A DNA stretch of 21,154 bases from PALSA-1336 sp038203095 (lineage in GTDB: Bacteria > Patescibacteriota > Doudnabacteria > UBA920), in the NCBI GenBank assembly GCA_038203095.1, contig JBBREH010000024.1, positions 1-21,154 of the forward strand, read 5' to 3'. Both the position numbers and the translations under genes were made by a program. Of the stretch, positions 5,284 through 13,557 are shown in pieces; within the stretch, counting starts at the first letter, position 1; the number at the start of each line of letters is the position of its first letter. Under the pieces are notes generated by a model. The model was not told where the DNA came from. It saw only the letters and a list, made by a program, of their open reading frames with translations, and did no database searches.

Positions 5284-6402
5284 CTAAATTACGCGCTTAA
5301 AAAGTTTAGTTTTAAACTTTTCCTTATTTATTTCAATATAATTGTCTAAACTATATTTGCCCCCATTATTAATAATCAGGTATAAGGCCAAGGCTAAAAG
5401 TACAATATGTGGCCAAACAGCTTCTTTAAAGAAAATAACTGAAAGGAACATTAAACCAAAAGTAACCAGGGTGTTTAGCCTGGTTTCAAAACCAAGAGTT
5501 ACACAAACACCCACGGCAACTTGGGCTAAGCCGGTGCCTAAAGATATTAGGAGTGGGTCGCCGGGAAATAGCCAGTGGAATTGCATTAAGTTATAACGAT
5601 TGGCAATGTCAACGATTACTTCCGGGTGAATGAGCTTATAGGTAATGGCCGGATAGATAATGGAAATGCCATAAGTTACGCGAATAATTAAAAGTTCCCA
5701 GTCGTGATATTTTTTGTCTAATCTTTTGGCCCATAATAATTTAAATTTTTTTAAAGGACCATGCGCTGAAGCTTTAGCAAAGAGGGGTGTTTTATAAAAT
5801 AATTTATCCAAAGAAAAGACTCTCGACCCAAACCAGGCTAATGCCAAAAATTCGCCAAAGTAGTTAAAATAAGTGATCATGTAATCTTTGTAAACCCAGC
5901 TAGCTATGAACAAAATAACCAGAGACAGAACGCCTACTATTTCTGACCAGAGCCCTAAAAACATTAATATTCCTAAAATTACCAAAGCGGGTTTTAAAAT
6001 AAAAGCCAGGGGCAATGTAGTGAGTGAAATTTCTGGACCTAAAAAGGAGTTAAAGTAAGCGGACGCCAAGAGGGAGACAGCTAACGCCATACGTAAAACG
6101 ACCTGGCCAAAACTTTCGCCTTTTTGCAAAAAATTATCCATTTTGCGGCCGGCGGAAGAATGAGAAAAAATAAAAAAAACAATTATGCCTAGTGTAGAAA
6201 GCAGGGCTACGATTAGTGAAATTTTTAAGTTACCGGGATTATTGAGCGCGCTAAACACGCTTGGACCATGAAAGCCTAAGTCGGCATTAATTTGGTCTTG
6301 GGTTAGAACGTAATTTTCGTGAGCTGCTGCTATTAATGGAAGCGAAATAAAACCTGCCAGACCTATAAAACTTGAAAATTTAATTTTTGTGTTTTGTGTC
6401 AT
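5284..6402 (-). CDS. DoxX-like integral membrane protein
   Basis: Encodes 372 residues with an N-terminal signal-like segment (FSSFIGLAGFISLPLIAAAH) and several transmembrane helices. Two halves each begin with an Arg-containing helix (VVLRMALAVSLLASAYFNSF near 100-120 and LLIIRVTYGISIIYPAITYK near 237-256), suggesting a duplicated DoxX-type unit. The C-terminal IVLLALALYLIINNGGKYSLD closely resembles DoxX ends. DoxX/TQO-like proteins are linked to quinol or redox functions in other bacteria; the role here is unknown. It starts 13 bp after the queF stop, so it belongs to the queF operon. No Shine-Dalgarno sequence is evident. Confidence 0.75.
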   Translation of the reverse strand: MTQNTKIKFSSFIGLAGFISLPLIAAAHENYVLTQDQINADLGFHGPSVFSALNNPGNLKISLIVALLSTLGIIVFFIFSHSSAGRKMDNFLQKGESFGQVVLRMALAVSLLASAYFNSFLGPEISLTTLPLAFILKPALVILGILMFLGLWSEIVGVLSLVILFIASWVYKDYMITYFNYFGEFLALAWFGSRVFSLDKLFYKTPLFAKASAHGPLKKFKLLWAKRLDKKYHDWELLIIRVTYGISIIYPAITYKLIHPEVIVDIANRYNLMQFHWLFPGDPLLISLGTGLAQVAVGVCVTLGFETRLNTLVTFGLMFLSVIFFKEAVWPHIVLLALALYLIINNGGKYSLDNYIEINKEKFKTKLFKRVI

Positions 6403-6415
6403 TTGCTTTTATCAA

Positions 6416-6883
6416 TTATTTAAGTTTTGATTTTGTATTATCCCAGCTTTTGAGACTCATTGCCAGTTCTTCTTTATTGACGTCGGGAGCAAATTTTTGG
6501 ACTAAAGGTTTAATAGAAATTCCGCCGCGTACAGAAAAGTCGCCAATAATACGCATAAATTTTGGGTCCATTAGCTTCCATAAATCTTTAAAAATACGAT
6601 TAGTAACGTCTTCGTGAAAAACACCATGGTTGCGGAAAGAAAATAAATAGAGTTTTAAGCTTTTACTTTCCACCATTTTTTCCCGCGGTGCGTAGACTAT
6701 TTCAAAACGTGCAAAATCCGGCTGACCGGTAATGGGGCAAATCGAAGTAAATTCATTGCAAATAAGTGGTACTAAATATAGGGAGTCCGGATGCTGGTTG
6801 TTAAAGGTTTCCAGGATTTTAATGCTGGGCGTTGTTGGTAGTTTGGTCTTGTTGCCAAGTTGTTTAAAATATTTTTTTATCAT
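6416..6883 (-). CDS. queF: NADPH-dependent 7-cyano-7-deazaguanine reductase QueF
   Basis: Reduces preQ0 to preQ1 in queuosine biosynthesis. The 155-residue protein has the type I (short) QueF layout: FTSICPITGQPDFARF with the catalytic Cys49 and the general-acid Asp56, and VESKSLKLYLFSFRNHG with substrate-binding Glu72, followed by FHED. The start is the ATG at 6883 (MIKKYFKQLG). An upstream in-frame ATG at 6931 is rejected because a promoter with TATAAT six bases before 6883 lies inside that extension, giving a leaderless message. It is the first gene of the queF / DoxX-like / HEAGH / tsaD operon, so two tRNA-modification genes (queF, tsaD) are cotranscribed. No preQ1 riboswitch was seen upstream. 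Confidence 0.95.
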   Translation of the reverse strand: MIKKYFKQLGNKTKLPTTPSIKILETFNNQHPDSLYLVPLICNEFTSICPITGQPDFARFEIVYAPREKMVESKSLKLYLFSFRNHGVFHEDVTNRIFKDLWKLMDPKFMRIIGDFSVRGGISIKPLVQKFAPDVNKEELAMSLKSWDNTKSKLK

Positions 6884-6889
6884 ATAGGA

Positions 6890-6919
6890 ATTATATCGGA
6901 ACCGGTTAATGTTTGCCAG
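6890..6919 (-). promoter_or_regulatory. Promoter of the queF operon, leaderless type
   Basis: On the minus strand CTGGCA (6919-6914), an 18-bp spacer and a perfect TATAAT (6895-6890). Six bases separate TATAAT from the ATG at 6883. The -35 box is weak. Confidence 0.6.
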
Positions 6920-7086
6920 TAATAATGCCATTTCAAATTAACTTATATGAACTGTGGCTTTAAAAACTTGCCTGCGACTTTGAAAATCCGTTCATACAAG
7001 CAGTTTATGACAAAAAGTCTTAGTTTTTTCTTCATCTGGTCTAAGATTGCTAAAGTCCTACTTAGAAGAATTAAAGTGAGATGGTA

Positions 7087-8382
7087 TTATTTCTTGTTTA
7101 CCACAGCGGTTTTTACGGTGCGTAAATCTTTTTCTTTTACCGTAAATTCCCAGTCGTTAAAGCTAATTAACTCTCCTTCTTTTGGGAAATGCCCTAACCG
7201 GTTTAAAATAAAGCCTGAGATGGTGGTAAAATCTTCATCTTCGGGGAGCTGTGAATTAAAATAACGGTTGAAATCTAAAATGGAAACCTTCCCAGCAACC
7301 AAGAAACTTTGATCAGGTTGTTTAACTATGGTTTTGTTGGCTTCGTCAGTTTCATCGCTAATTTCTCCGACAATCTCTTCCACTAAGTCTTCCAGCGTGG
7401 CTAAGCCTTCTATTTCCCCGTGCTCATTGGTAACCAAGGCCATGTGCAATCTTTTGCGCTGGAGCCTTTGCATGACCTCACTAATCTTCATACTGCTCGG
7501 CACAAAATAAGGGGGCAGTAAGAATTCTTCCAGTTTTAAACCACGGGTGTCACCAAGGGTTTTAAGCAGTTTTTTGGTATATAGTATTCCAACAATGTTA
7601 TTAAAAGTGTCTTGGTAAATGGGCAGGCGTGAATAACCGGAGTCAATTGCCTGCTTAACTATTTCGGTAGCCGGCGCATTAATGTTAAAAGCAATAATTT
7701 GGGGTCGTGGAACCATAATTTTGCCCACAGTGAGGTCGGAAAATTCAAACACATTTTCTATCATATCGTGTTCGCGCTCATTGAGGGTGCCGGCTTTCTG
7801 GCCTTCGGAGAGCATGGAGCGAATCTCATCCTCAGACATTCGCGATTCTTTAAAGCTAGTGGAATCGTTAAACGGTTTTAAAATTAAATTAGATGTCCAT
7901 ATGAGTGGTCGTACTAACAAGTAGCTAAGTTTAGAAAACCACCAAATTGGGTAAGCGGCCAGGAGCGCATAATTTTCCGCATAGCGAAGGCCCAGAGATT
8001 TGGGAACCAATTCTCCTAAAATTAAAGAGACAAATGAAAGTAGTAAAACAATTATGACAAAACTTACACTGTAAGCGTGATTAGATAAAAAGGGGATATT
8101 TGCCTGGCTCAAAGCAGTGCCAACTTTTTCCGCAATACTGCTACCGGCAAACACTGAGGCAAAAACGGAAAGAATTGAAATACCGATTTGCATGGTGGCA
8201 AATAAATTTTCCGGGCGACTTTGAAGATCTTTGACAACCCCGGCTCTTTTACTGCCTTGTTTCGCCAGCTGATGAATACGAGTTTTACGCACGGTAATTA
8301 GTGCGATTTCCGCGCAACTAAAAAACCCATTAAAGAGGGTTAGTACTAAAACTATTAAAATTTGCCAAAAGAGTAAGGGCAT
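7087..8382 (-). CDS. CNNM/CorC-type membrane protein with CBS pair (hemolysin C-like)
   Basis: Encodes 431 residues with the domain order of the UPF0053/CorC group. An N-terminal DUF21 (CNNM) membrane domain covers about 1-190 (FNGFFSCAEIALITVRKTR is typical), followed by a CBS pair at about 205-325 (GKIMVPRPQIIAF; GLATLEDLVEEIVGEI) and a C-terminal CorC/HlyC transporter-associated domain at about 345-425 (FNRYFNSQLPEDEDFTTISGFILNRLGHFP). Family members are implicated in Mg2+/Co2+ transport or homeostasis, with CBS domains binding adenosine nucleotides. It is transcribed alone; TATAAT at 8402-8397 (minus) lies 14 bases before the ATG. No obvious terminator was found downstream. Confidence 0.92.
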   Translation of the reverse strand: MPLLFWQILIVLVLTLFNGFFSCAEIALITVRKTRIHQLAKQGSKRAGVVKDLQSRPENLFATMQIGISILSVFASVFAGSSIAEKVGTALSQANIPFLSNHAYSVSFVIIVLLLSFVSLILGELVPKSLGLRYAENYALLAAYPIWWFSKLSYLLVRPLIWTSNLILKPFNDSTSFKESRMSEDEIRSMLSEGQKAGTLNEREHDMIENVFEFSDLTVGKIMVPRPQIIAFNINAPATEIVKQAIDSGYSRLPIYQDTFNNIVGILYTKKLLKTLGDTRGLKLEEFLLPPYFVPSSMKISEVMQRLQRKRLHMALVTNEHGEIEGLATLEDLVEEIVGEISDETDEANKTIVKQPDQSFLVAGKVSILDFNRYFNSQLPEDEDFTTISGFILNRLGHFPKEGELISFNDWEFTVKEKDLRTVKTAVVNKK

Positions 8383-8396
8383 AAGTTTATACTTAT

Positions 8397-8402
8397 ATTA
8401 TA
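8397..8402 (-). promoter_or_regulatory. -10 box of the CorC-type gene
   Basis: TATAAT on the minus strand, 14 bases before the ATG at 8382, giving a leader of only a few bases. No good -35 box is seen at the right distance (CTTCCG). Confidence 0.45.
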
Positions 8403-8601
8403 GAGGGGTTTGACAAAAAACGGAAGCAGTATTTTTGTAAACTTTCGCCTTTTCCCAATGGTATTAATATGGTGAGGATGGGGGTAATTGGCATCTAAGA
8501 GCGCCATAAATTTGATTGGGAATGGGGATACTACAAATAATGGCCGGAGGATGGTGAATGTTTATGTATTTTTTGTTATGATATCGACAGAAACTAAATA
8601 G

Positions 8602-8608
8602 AAAGGAG
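8602..8608 (+). promoter_or_regulatory. Strong Shine-Dalgarno site of the DinB-like gene
   Basis: AAAGGAG, followed after four bases by the ATG at 8613. It is the clearest ribosome binding site in the window; most other genes have none, so this gene is an exception in its translation signal. Confidence 0.7.
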
Positions 8609-8612
8609 CCCA

Positions 8613-9110
8613 ATGAATATACCACTTGGACAATTGTATTTGTCCCAACTTGAGCAAGAGGCCCAAAGCACACGCAAATGCCTGGAAAGGCTTACAGATG
8701 AAGTTTTAGATTTTAAACCTTCTGAAAAGGCCATGCCGCTTAAAAGCTTGGCCATTACCGTTGCGGAAATTCCTAAATGGATTGCTTCTATAATAAACCA
8801 AGGCGATATAGACTTCGCCACTTACCCGCGCTACAAAATGACCTCGGTGGACAACCTGTCAAAACATTTTAATGAATGTATGGTAGAAGCGCGAAAGGCA
8901 TTGGAAAACGTTTCCGACGAAGAGCTTATGAAAGAATTTTCTTTAAAAATGAAAGGCCAAATTCTTTCTACGGATACCAAAAAGAACAGTGTAGATTCCA
9001 CCATTCGCCATCTTGTCCACCACCGCGGCCAGCTGACCGTTTATATGCGGATGAACAATATCCCCATCCCTAAAATTTACGGCCCTTCGGGCGATGAAAA
9101 GAGCTGGTAA
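8613..9110 (+). CDS. DinB-family (DfsB/YfiT-like) four-helix protein
   Basis: Encodes 165 residues of the DinB superfamily, four-helix-bundle proteins that usually bind a divalent metal through three His and often act as thiol S-transferases or in stress responses. The C-terminal signature RHLVHHRGQLTVYMRMNNIPIPKIYGPSGDE is clear in its parts (HLVHH at 133-137, then RGQL, then PKIYGPSGDE). The first metal His is usually found in a THVAE-type motif near residue 49; here it reads ITVAE, so the His appears replaced by Thr. The gene has a strong Shine-Dalgarno site and an immediate terminator. Its last 54 bp and terminator recur, decayed, at 17379-17469. Confidence 0.88.
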   Translation: MNIPLGQLYLSQLEQEAQSTRKCLERLTDEVLDFKPSEKAMPLKSLAITVAEIPKWIASIINQGDIDFATYPRYKMTSVDNLSKHFNECMVEARKALENVSDEELMKEFSLKMKGQILSTDTKKNSVDSTIRHLVHHRGQLTVYMRMNNIPIPKIYGPSGDEKSW

Positions 9111-9115
9111 TAATC

Positions 9116-9148
9116 AAAAAATCTCGAAGCGGTGCTTCGAGATTTTTT
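9116..9148. terminator. Bidirectional terminator between DinB-like and 77-aa genes
   Basis: A 15-bp perfect stem, AAAAAATCTCGAAGC and GCTTCGAGATTTTTT around GGT. It serves both the DinB-like gene (plus) and the convergent 77-residue gene ending at 9151 (minus). Confidence 0.92.
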
Positions 9149-9150
9149 GA

Positions 9151-9384
9151 TTAGGAGTTTTCGCTTTCTTCTCTCATCGCTCCGCTGATTTTATCTAGTA
9201 GCTCATTGGCGGAAGTATCAGTTACGTAGCTAATATTGTATCTTTCGGCTAACTGTCGTAAGCTTTCCATGGCCTCCGGCGTTCCCAGTTCAGCTAAGCT
9301 TTTAAGTACCTCATAGCTCGGCTGACCGTGGCCACTTAGCCAATCATTGGCATTTTGGATAGTTTTTTGATTTGGTTGACTCAT
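9151..9384 (-). CDS. Small hypothetical protein
   Basis: Encodes 77 residues, acidic and helical (NANDWLSGHGQPSYEVLKSL, TPEAMESLRQLAERY, SANELLDKISGAMREE), with no membrane segment, Cys or known motif. It is transcribed alone from a promoter whose TATAAT (9396-9391, minus) is six bases from the ATG, so the message is probably leaderless. It ends in the shared terminator at 9116-9148. The gene is convergent with the DinB-like gene and divergent from marR-abc. No family is recognised. Confidence 0.7.
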   Translation of the reverse strand: MSQPNQKTIQNANDWLSGHGQPSYEVLKSLAELGTPEAMESLRQLAERYNISYVTDTSANELLDKISGAMREESENS

Positions 9385-9390
9385 GAGTTT

Positions 9391-9396
9391 ATTATA
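9391..9396 (-). promoter_or_regulatory. -10 box of the 77-aa gene, leaderless type
   Basis: Perfect TATAAT on the minus strand exactly six bases before the ATG at 9384. The -35 region is weak. Confidence 0.6.
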
Positions 9397-9455
9397 GCAC
9401 TAATTTGAACTTAAGTCCGAAAAACATGACATACTAATTATATAGAATTTTAATT

Positions 9456-9499
9456 TTGACAATATTAGTTAGTTACCTTATAGTTAGGTAGCTAACTAA
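9456..9499 (+). promoter_or_regulatory. Promoter and overlapping operator of the MarR/ABC operon
   Basis: TTGACA (9456-9461), a 17-bp spacer and TATAGT (9479-9484) form a near-consensus promoter. An inverted repeat, TTAGTTAGTTACCT (9465-9478) and AGGTAGCTAACTAA (9486-9499), with 13 of 14 positions matching around a 7-bp centre, covers the spacer, -10 box and start site. Binding there would block RNA polymerase, so this is very probably the MarR autoregulatory operator. The leader is about 19 nt with no Shine-Dalgarno sequence. Confidence 0.88.
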
Positions 9500-9509
9500 T
9501 TATTCGTTT

Positions 9510-9950
9510 ATGGAAACATTAAAATTGAGCCCCTTTAGAAAACTCCTTCATACGCTTATGTCTTTGTCCAAAAAAGATGTAAATAGGCGTTTTGCTAAGG
9601 CAAAAATTAATATTAGCCAGCTTCAGTATTGGGTTTTGGCGGCTTCCAAACCTAAAGCCATAACTGTAAATGAAATTGCCAGACAGTTTAGCATTAAGCC
9701 TCCTTCACTCATTCCAGTCGTGGATGCTTTAGAAAAAGAGGATCTTTTACAGCGCAAGAATGACCCTAAGGACCGCAGAAGAATTTTACTTTTAATTACC
9801 AAAAAAGGTAAAGCTTTGATACATAAAATATCTTTTGACGACAAGAAGGACGGCTTGAACGCTGCTTTTGACAAATTAAGCGCAGACAAACAAAAGCATT
9901 TATTAAGTATATTGCAGGAATTAATAACGCATTTTCAGTATTATGACTAA
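9510..9950 (+). CDS. MarR-family transcriptional regulator
   Basis: Encodes 146 residues with the MarR winged-helix layout: N-terminal dimerisation helix, DNA-binding helices (ITVNEIARQFSIKPPSLIPVVDALEKEDLLQR, about 51-82) and the hallmark wing NDPKDRRRILLLITKKG at 84-100, then a C-terminal dimerisation helix. MarR proteins are usually repressors released by small ligands such as drugs. The gene overlaps the first ABC gene by 8 bp (ATGACTAA) and has a palindromic operator over its promoter. The likely role is autorepression and control of the exporter, induced by an exporter substrate. The ligand is unknown. Confidence 0.95.
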   Translation: METLKLSPFRKLLHTLMSLSKKDVNRRFAKAKINISQLQYWVLAASKPKAITVNEIARQFSIKPPSLIPVVDALEKEDLLQRKNDPKDRRRILLLITKKGKALIHKISFDDKKDGLNAAFDKLSADKQKHLLSILQELITHFQYYD

Positions 9951-11673
9951 ACAGGAAATTCAAAAGCCCAAAGAGCCAAACCTATTTGGTTTATTATTGC
10001 CATATAAAAAACTAATTATTCCTCTTGTGCTATTAGCTATCTTTAGCAATGTTCTGACCTTATGGCTCCCGCGTTTGCTTTCTCACGGCATTGATGGCTA
10101 CTTAACGGGAGGCACGCTTACTAAAATTTTATGGCAATTCTCGGTTGCTTCAGTAGTAATTTTTATACTTACTTATTTACAAAGCATTGTTCAGGTTTAT
10201 GCTTCAGAAAGAGTGGCCCGGGACTTACGTGGCAACTTCTCGGAAAAAATTTCCACTTATACTTTTGCCGAAGTGCAAATGGTTACACCCGCCAAATTGT
10301 TGACTAACCTGACATCCGACGTAGATTCTATTAAAAACTTTGTTGCTCAGGCCATTGTAAACATTGTCTCTTCTTTAATTCTAATTATTGGCGCCGGAAT
10401 TCTCCTCCTTTCCATAAATTGGAAGTTGGGCTTGGCTGTTTTGACGGTAATCCCCATAATTGGTGTTTCTTTCTTTGTAATTTTTGGCAAGGTTAAGCAA
10501 CTATTTACCCAAGGACGTGAAGTAATTGATTGGTTAAACAAGGTTATTAACGAAAGCATTTTAGGTGCGGCTTTAGTTAGGGTCTTAAATTCCCAGAAAA
10601 TTGAACACCAAAAATTTTCTGAGGCTAACAGCAAGGCACAAAACGTAGGCATAAGTATCTTAAAACTTTTTTCCGCCATGATTCCAATAGTTACCTTTTC
10701 TTCTAACCTGGCCATTTTAATTATTTTGGTTGTGGGCGGAAGGTTTATTATTAACGGCTCCATGACCTTGGGAGATTTTGCATCCTTTAACAGCTATCTT
10801 ATAATTTTAATTTTTCCAATCATATTAATTGGCGTAATGAGTAACTTTATTGCCCAGGCTCAGGCTTCTTATGGCAGGATTATGGCAGTAATGTCATCTG
10901 CTAAACCAAAAACAGGAGGGACTCTAACAGCAAAGCTTACCGGCGACATTAAAATAGAAGACATTAGTTTAATCTACGGTGAAAAGTTTGCCTTAAAAAA
11001 TATTTCGCTAAAAATTAAACCCGGCAGTAAAGTAGCCATAATTGGCCCGACTGCGGCAGGGAAAACCCAGCTTCTGAGTTTAATGATTGGACTTATCCAG
11101 CCTACCACCGGCAAAATTTTATTTGATGGCCGAGAAATTAATGAATATGGGCGTAGAAATTTATATAAACAAATTGGCTTGGTTTTTCAGGATAGTATTA
11201 TTTTTAACATTTCATTACGGGAAAATATTGCTTTCAATACCGACGTAAAGGAAGCCGATTTACAAAAGGCTATTGGGACCGCGGAGCTTAATGATTTTAT
11301 TTTAAGCTTGCCGGAGGGCTTAGATACTATTGTTTCAGAAAGGGGCACCAGTCTTTCGGGAGGGCAAAAACAAAGAATAATGTTGGCCCGCGCTTTGGCA
11401 ATAAACCCTAAAATTTTACTTTTAGATGATTTTACCGCGCGTGTTGACTCCGTGACAGAAAAAAAGATTCTGGAAAATGTTTTTAAAAACTATCCCGGAT
11501 TAACCCTGGTTTCTGTTACGCAAAAAATTTCATCTGTAGAAAGTTACGACCAAATTATTGTTCTTATGGAAAGCGAAGTTATCGCTACCGGCAAACACCA
11601 AGATTTAATGGAAACCTCACCTGAATACGTTCAAATTTATAATTCACAACAAAGTATCAATGAGCTCCGTTAG
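9943..11673 (+). CDS. ABC exporter half-transporter with degenerate ATPase site
   Basis: Encodes 576 residues: a six-helix ABC exporter membrane domain (about 20-310) followed by the ATPase domain (about 335-570). Walker A GPTAAGKT is at 368-375, the signature LSGGQ at 471-475 and Walker B ILLLDD at 491-496. The catalytic Glu after Walker B is Asp (D496) and the switch His is Gln (VTQK, Q527). This is the pattern of the degenerate subunit of heterodimeric exporters such as TM287/288 or LmrCD. Its intact LSGGQ would complete the active site of the partner. It overlaps marR, and the partner starts 32 bp downstream. The probable role is multidrug or peptide/lipid export under MarR control; the substrate is unknown. 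Confidence 0.95.
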   Translation: MTKQEIQKPKEPNLFGLLLPYKKLIIPLVLLAIFSNVLTLWLPRLLSHGIDGYLTGGTLTKILWQFSVASVVIFILTYLQSIVQVYASERVARDLRGNFSEKISTYTFAEVQMVTPAKLLTNLTSDVDSIKNFVAQAIVNIVSSLILIIGAGILLLSINWKLGLAVLTVIPIIGVSFFVIFGKVKQLFTQGREVIDWLNKVINESILGAALVRVLNSQKIEHQKFSEANSKAQNVGISILKLFSAMIPIVTFSSNLAILIILVVGGRFIINGSMTLGDFASFNSYLIILIFPIILIGVMSNFIAQAQASYGRIMAVMSSAKPKTGGTLTAKLTGDIKIEDISLIYGEKFALKNISLKIKPGSKVAIIGPTAAGKTQLLSLMIGLIQPTTGKILFDGREINEYGRRNLYKQIGLVFQDSIIFNISLRENIAFNTDVKEADLQKAIGTAELNDFILSLPEGLDTIVSERGTSLSGGQKQRIMLARALAINPKILLLDDFTARVDSVTEKKILENVFKNYPGLTLVSVTQKISSVESYDQIIVLMESEVIATGKHQDLMETSPEYVQIYNSQQSINELR

Positions 11674-11705
11674 AAATTTATTTAACCAAATGGGATTAGA
11701 ATTAT

Positions 11706-13520
11706 ATGGCAAACGAAAATACGGCTAACTTAGCCAATAAAAAAGCTATTTCTAACGGAGTGAATTACAATCTTAATAAACCAGATGTGCCCTTAAAGAC
11801 ATCTGCTTGGCAGGCTGCAAAAAAGCTCTGGCCATTAATAGTTGATGAAAAAAAGATTATGGCCGCGGCCTTGATTGCTGTAGTTGTTAATTCTGCGCTG
11901 AACCTGGTCGCGCCTCGTTTAATAGCGCACACTGTGGATGCGTATATTATTTCTCGGAATTTCCATGGCGTTTTAGTATTTTCCGCCATAATCTTAGTTA
12001 TTTATTTGTTTGGCCTACTTACCAGCTATTTACAGACAAGGCTGATGGGCGGCGTAGGCCAAAGAGTATTGTACCGTTTAAGAAACCAAATCTTTAACAA
12101 GCTCCAGGAGCTGCCAATAGCTTTTTTTAACCAAAATAAAGCAGGGGATTTAATTTCTCGTATTAACAATGATACGGAAAAGATTAACCAATTTTTTTCC
12201 CAAGCCCTAGTACAGTTTATTGGTAGCATTTTCCTAATGGCAGGCGCGGTTATATTTTTATTAAGCATAAAGGTGCAATTAGGAGCGGCCACTTTGGCGC
12301 CGGCGGTAATTCTGTTAATTTTTACGCGAATGCTCTCTCCTTGGGTCAAGCGAAAAAATTTAGTTAGTTCGCAGTCCCTTGGCGGTATGAGTTCTGAAAT
12401 CCAGGAAAGTTTAAACAATTTTAAAGTTATAATTGCCTTTAACCGGAGCGACTACTTTAAAAAACGCTTCCAGGAAGTTAATGATGTAAATTATAATTCC
12501 GCATTAGGCGCTGGTGTTGCCAACGTTACTTTTACTCCTATTTATGGGTTAGCTTCCAACCTTGGCCAGTTAATTGTGCTTGTTTATGGTATAGCGTTAA
12601 TTGCCTCTGGCCAGTTTACCATTGGGCTTTTAATAAGCTTTCTCGCGTACGCCAGCAATTTTTATAACCCTCTTCGCCAATTAGCAGCGCTTTGGGCCAG
12701 CTTCCAGGCGGCTCTTGCCAGCTGGGACAGGGTTCACGAAATTTTAGTTATGGAAAATGATTTACAGGACGTAGTAGAAGGCCGGGCTGCTAAAAACAGT
12801 AATTTTATTTTGGAATTTAAAAATGTAAACTTTAAGTACCCGGACGGTAAAGAAGTTTTGCGTCATATTAATTTAAGTTTAGAGAAAGGTAAAACTTACG
12901 CCCTAGTGGGGCCCACCGGGGGAGGAAAAACCACTACGGCTTCGCTAATGGCAAGGTTGTATGACCCGAGCATAGGGCAGGTTTTATTGGACGGCGCAGA
13001 CATCCGCTCCTATTCGTCTAACAAAAGAACCAAAAAGATAGGTTTTATTTTGCAAGAACCTGTCTTGTTTACCGGTACTGTAAAGGAAAATATTTTATAT
13101 GGCAATGAGCAATATTTGGATAACAGCAATGAACAGCTAGAAGGCATAATCCAAAAAGCGAAACTGGAAGGTTTGCTTGAACGTTTTGACCAGGGCCTTG
13201 AAACAAAGCTTACAGCTAGTGGCGATGCCGTTAGTCTTGGACAAAAACAATTAATTGCTTTTATGCGCGCTGTGTTAAGAAACCCGGATTTATTAATTTT
13301 GGACGAGGCAACAGCTAATATAGATACTGTTACCGAACAGTTACTGGAAAATATTTTGCAAAACCTGCCCTCCAAAACTACCAAAGTAATTATTGCCCAC
13401 CGTCTTAATACCATTCAAAACGCCGACGATATATTCTTTGTAGACAGCGGAGAAGTAATTGAAGCCGGTTCTATGGATCATGCCATAGAAATGCTTCTTC
13501 ATGGAGCAAGGAAGAGTTAA
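11706..13520 (+). CDS. ABC exporter half-transporter with catalytic ATPase site
   Basis: Encodes 604 residues: a short N-terminal tail, an exporter membrane domain (about 40-340) and an ATPase domain (about 365-600). Walker A GPTGGGKT is at 402-409, Walker B ILDE with catalytic E534, and the switch His H565 (IIAHRL). Its signature is changed to VSLGQ (509-513). Together with the upstream subunit this gives one complete ATP site (these Walker motifs plus the partner's LSGGQ) and one degenerate site, as in heterodimeric type IV exporters. There is no convincing Shine-Dalgarno sequence before the ATG at 11706. No strong U-run terminator follows; a 9-bp hairpin lies at 13558-13581. Confidence 0.95.
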   Translation: MANENTANLANKKAISNGVNYNLNKPDVPLKTSAWQAAKKLWPLIVDEKKIMAAALIAVVVNSALNLVAPRLIAHTVDAYIISRNFHGVLVFSAIILVIYLFGLLTSYLQTRLMGGVGQRVLYRLRNQIFNKLQELPIAFFNQNKAGDLISRINNDTEKINQFFSQALVQFIGSIFLMAGAVIFLLSIKVQLGAATLAPAVILLIFTRMLSPWVKRKNLVSSQSLGGMSSEIQESLNNFKVIIAFNRSDYFKKRFQEVNDVNYNSALGAGVANVTFTPIYGLASNLGQLIVLVYGIALIASGQFTIGLLISFLAYASNFYNPLRQLAALWASFQAALASWDRVHEILVMENDLQDVVEGRAAKNSNFILEFKNVNFKYPDGKEVLRHINLSLEKGKTYALVGPTGGGKTTTASLMARLYDPSIGQVLLDGADIRSYSSNKRTKKIGFILQEPVLFTGTVKENILYGNEQYLDNSNEQLEGIIQKAKLEGLLERFDQGLETKLTASGDAVSLGQKQLIAFMRAVLRNPDLLILDEATANIDTVTEQLLENILQNLPSKTTKVIIAHRLNTIQNADDIFFVDSGEVIEAGSMDHAIEMLLHGARKS

Positions 13521-13557
13521 AAAAATTATTTGGCTTTTATAAGAGGGGAATACAACA

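Noticed and set aside
6884..7086. A preQ1 riboswitch upstream of queF
   Set aside because: No preQ1-type hairpin and A-rich tail were found, and the predicted transcript is leaderless, leaving no room for a riboswitch.
6947..7264. Plus-strand ORF of 105 residues
   Set aside because: It is mostly antisense to the CorC-type gene and has no coding character.
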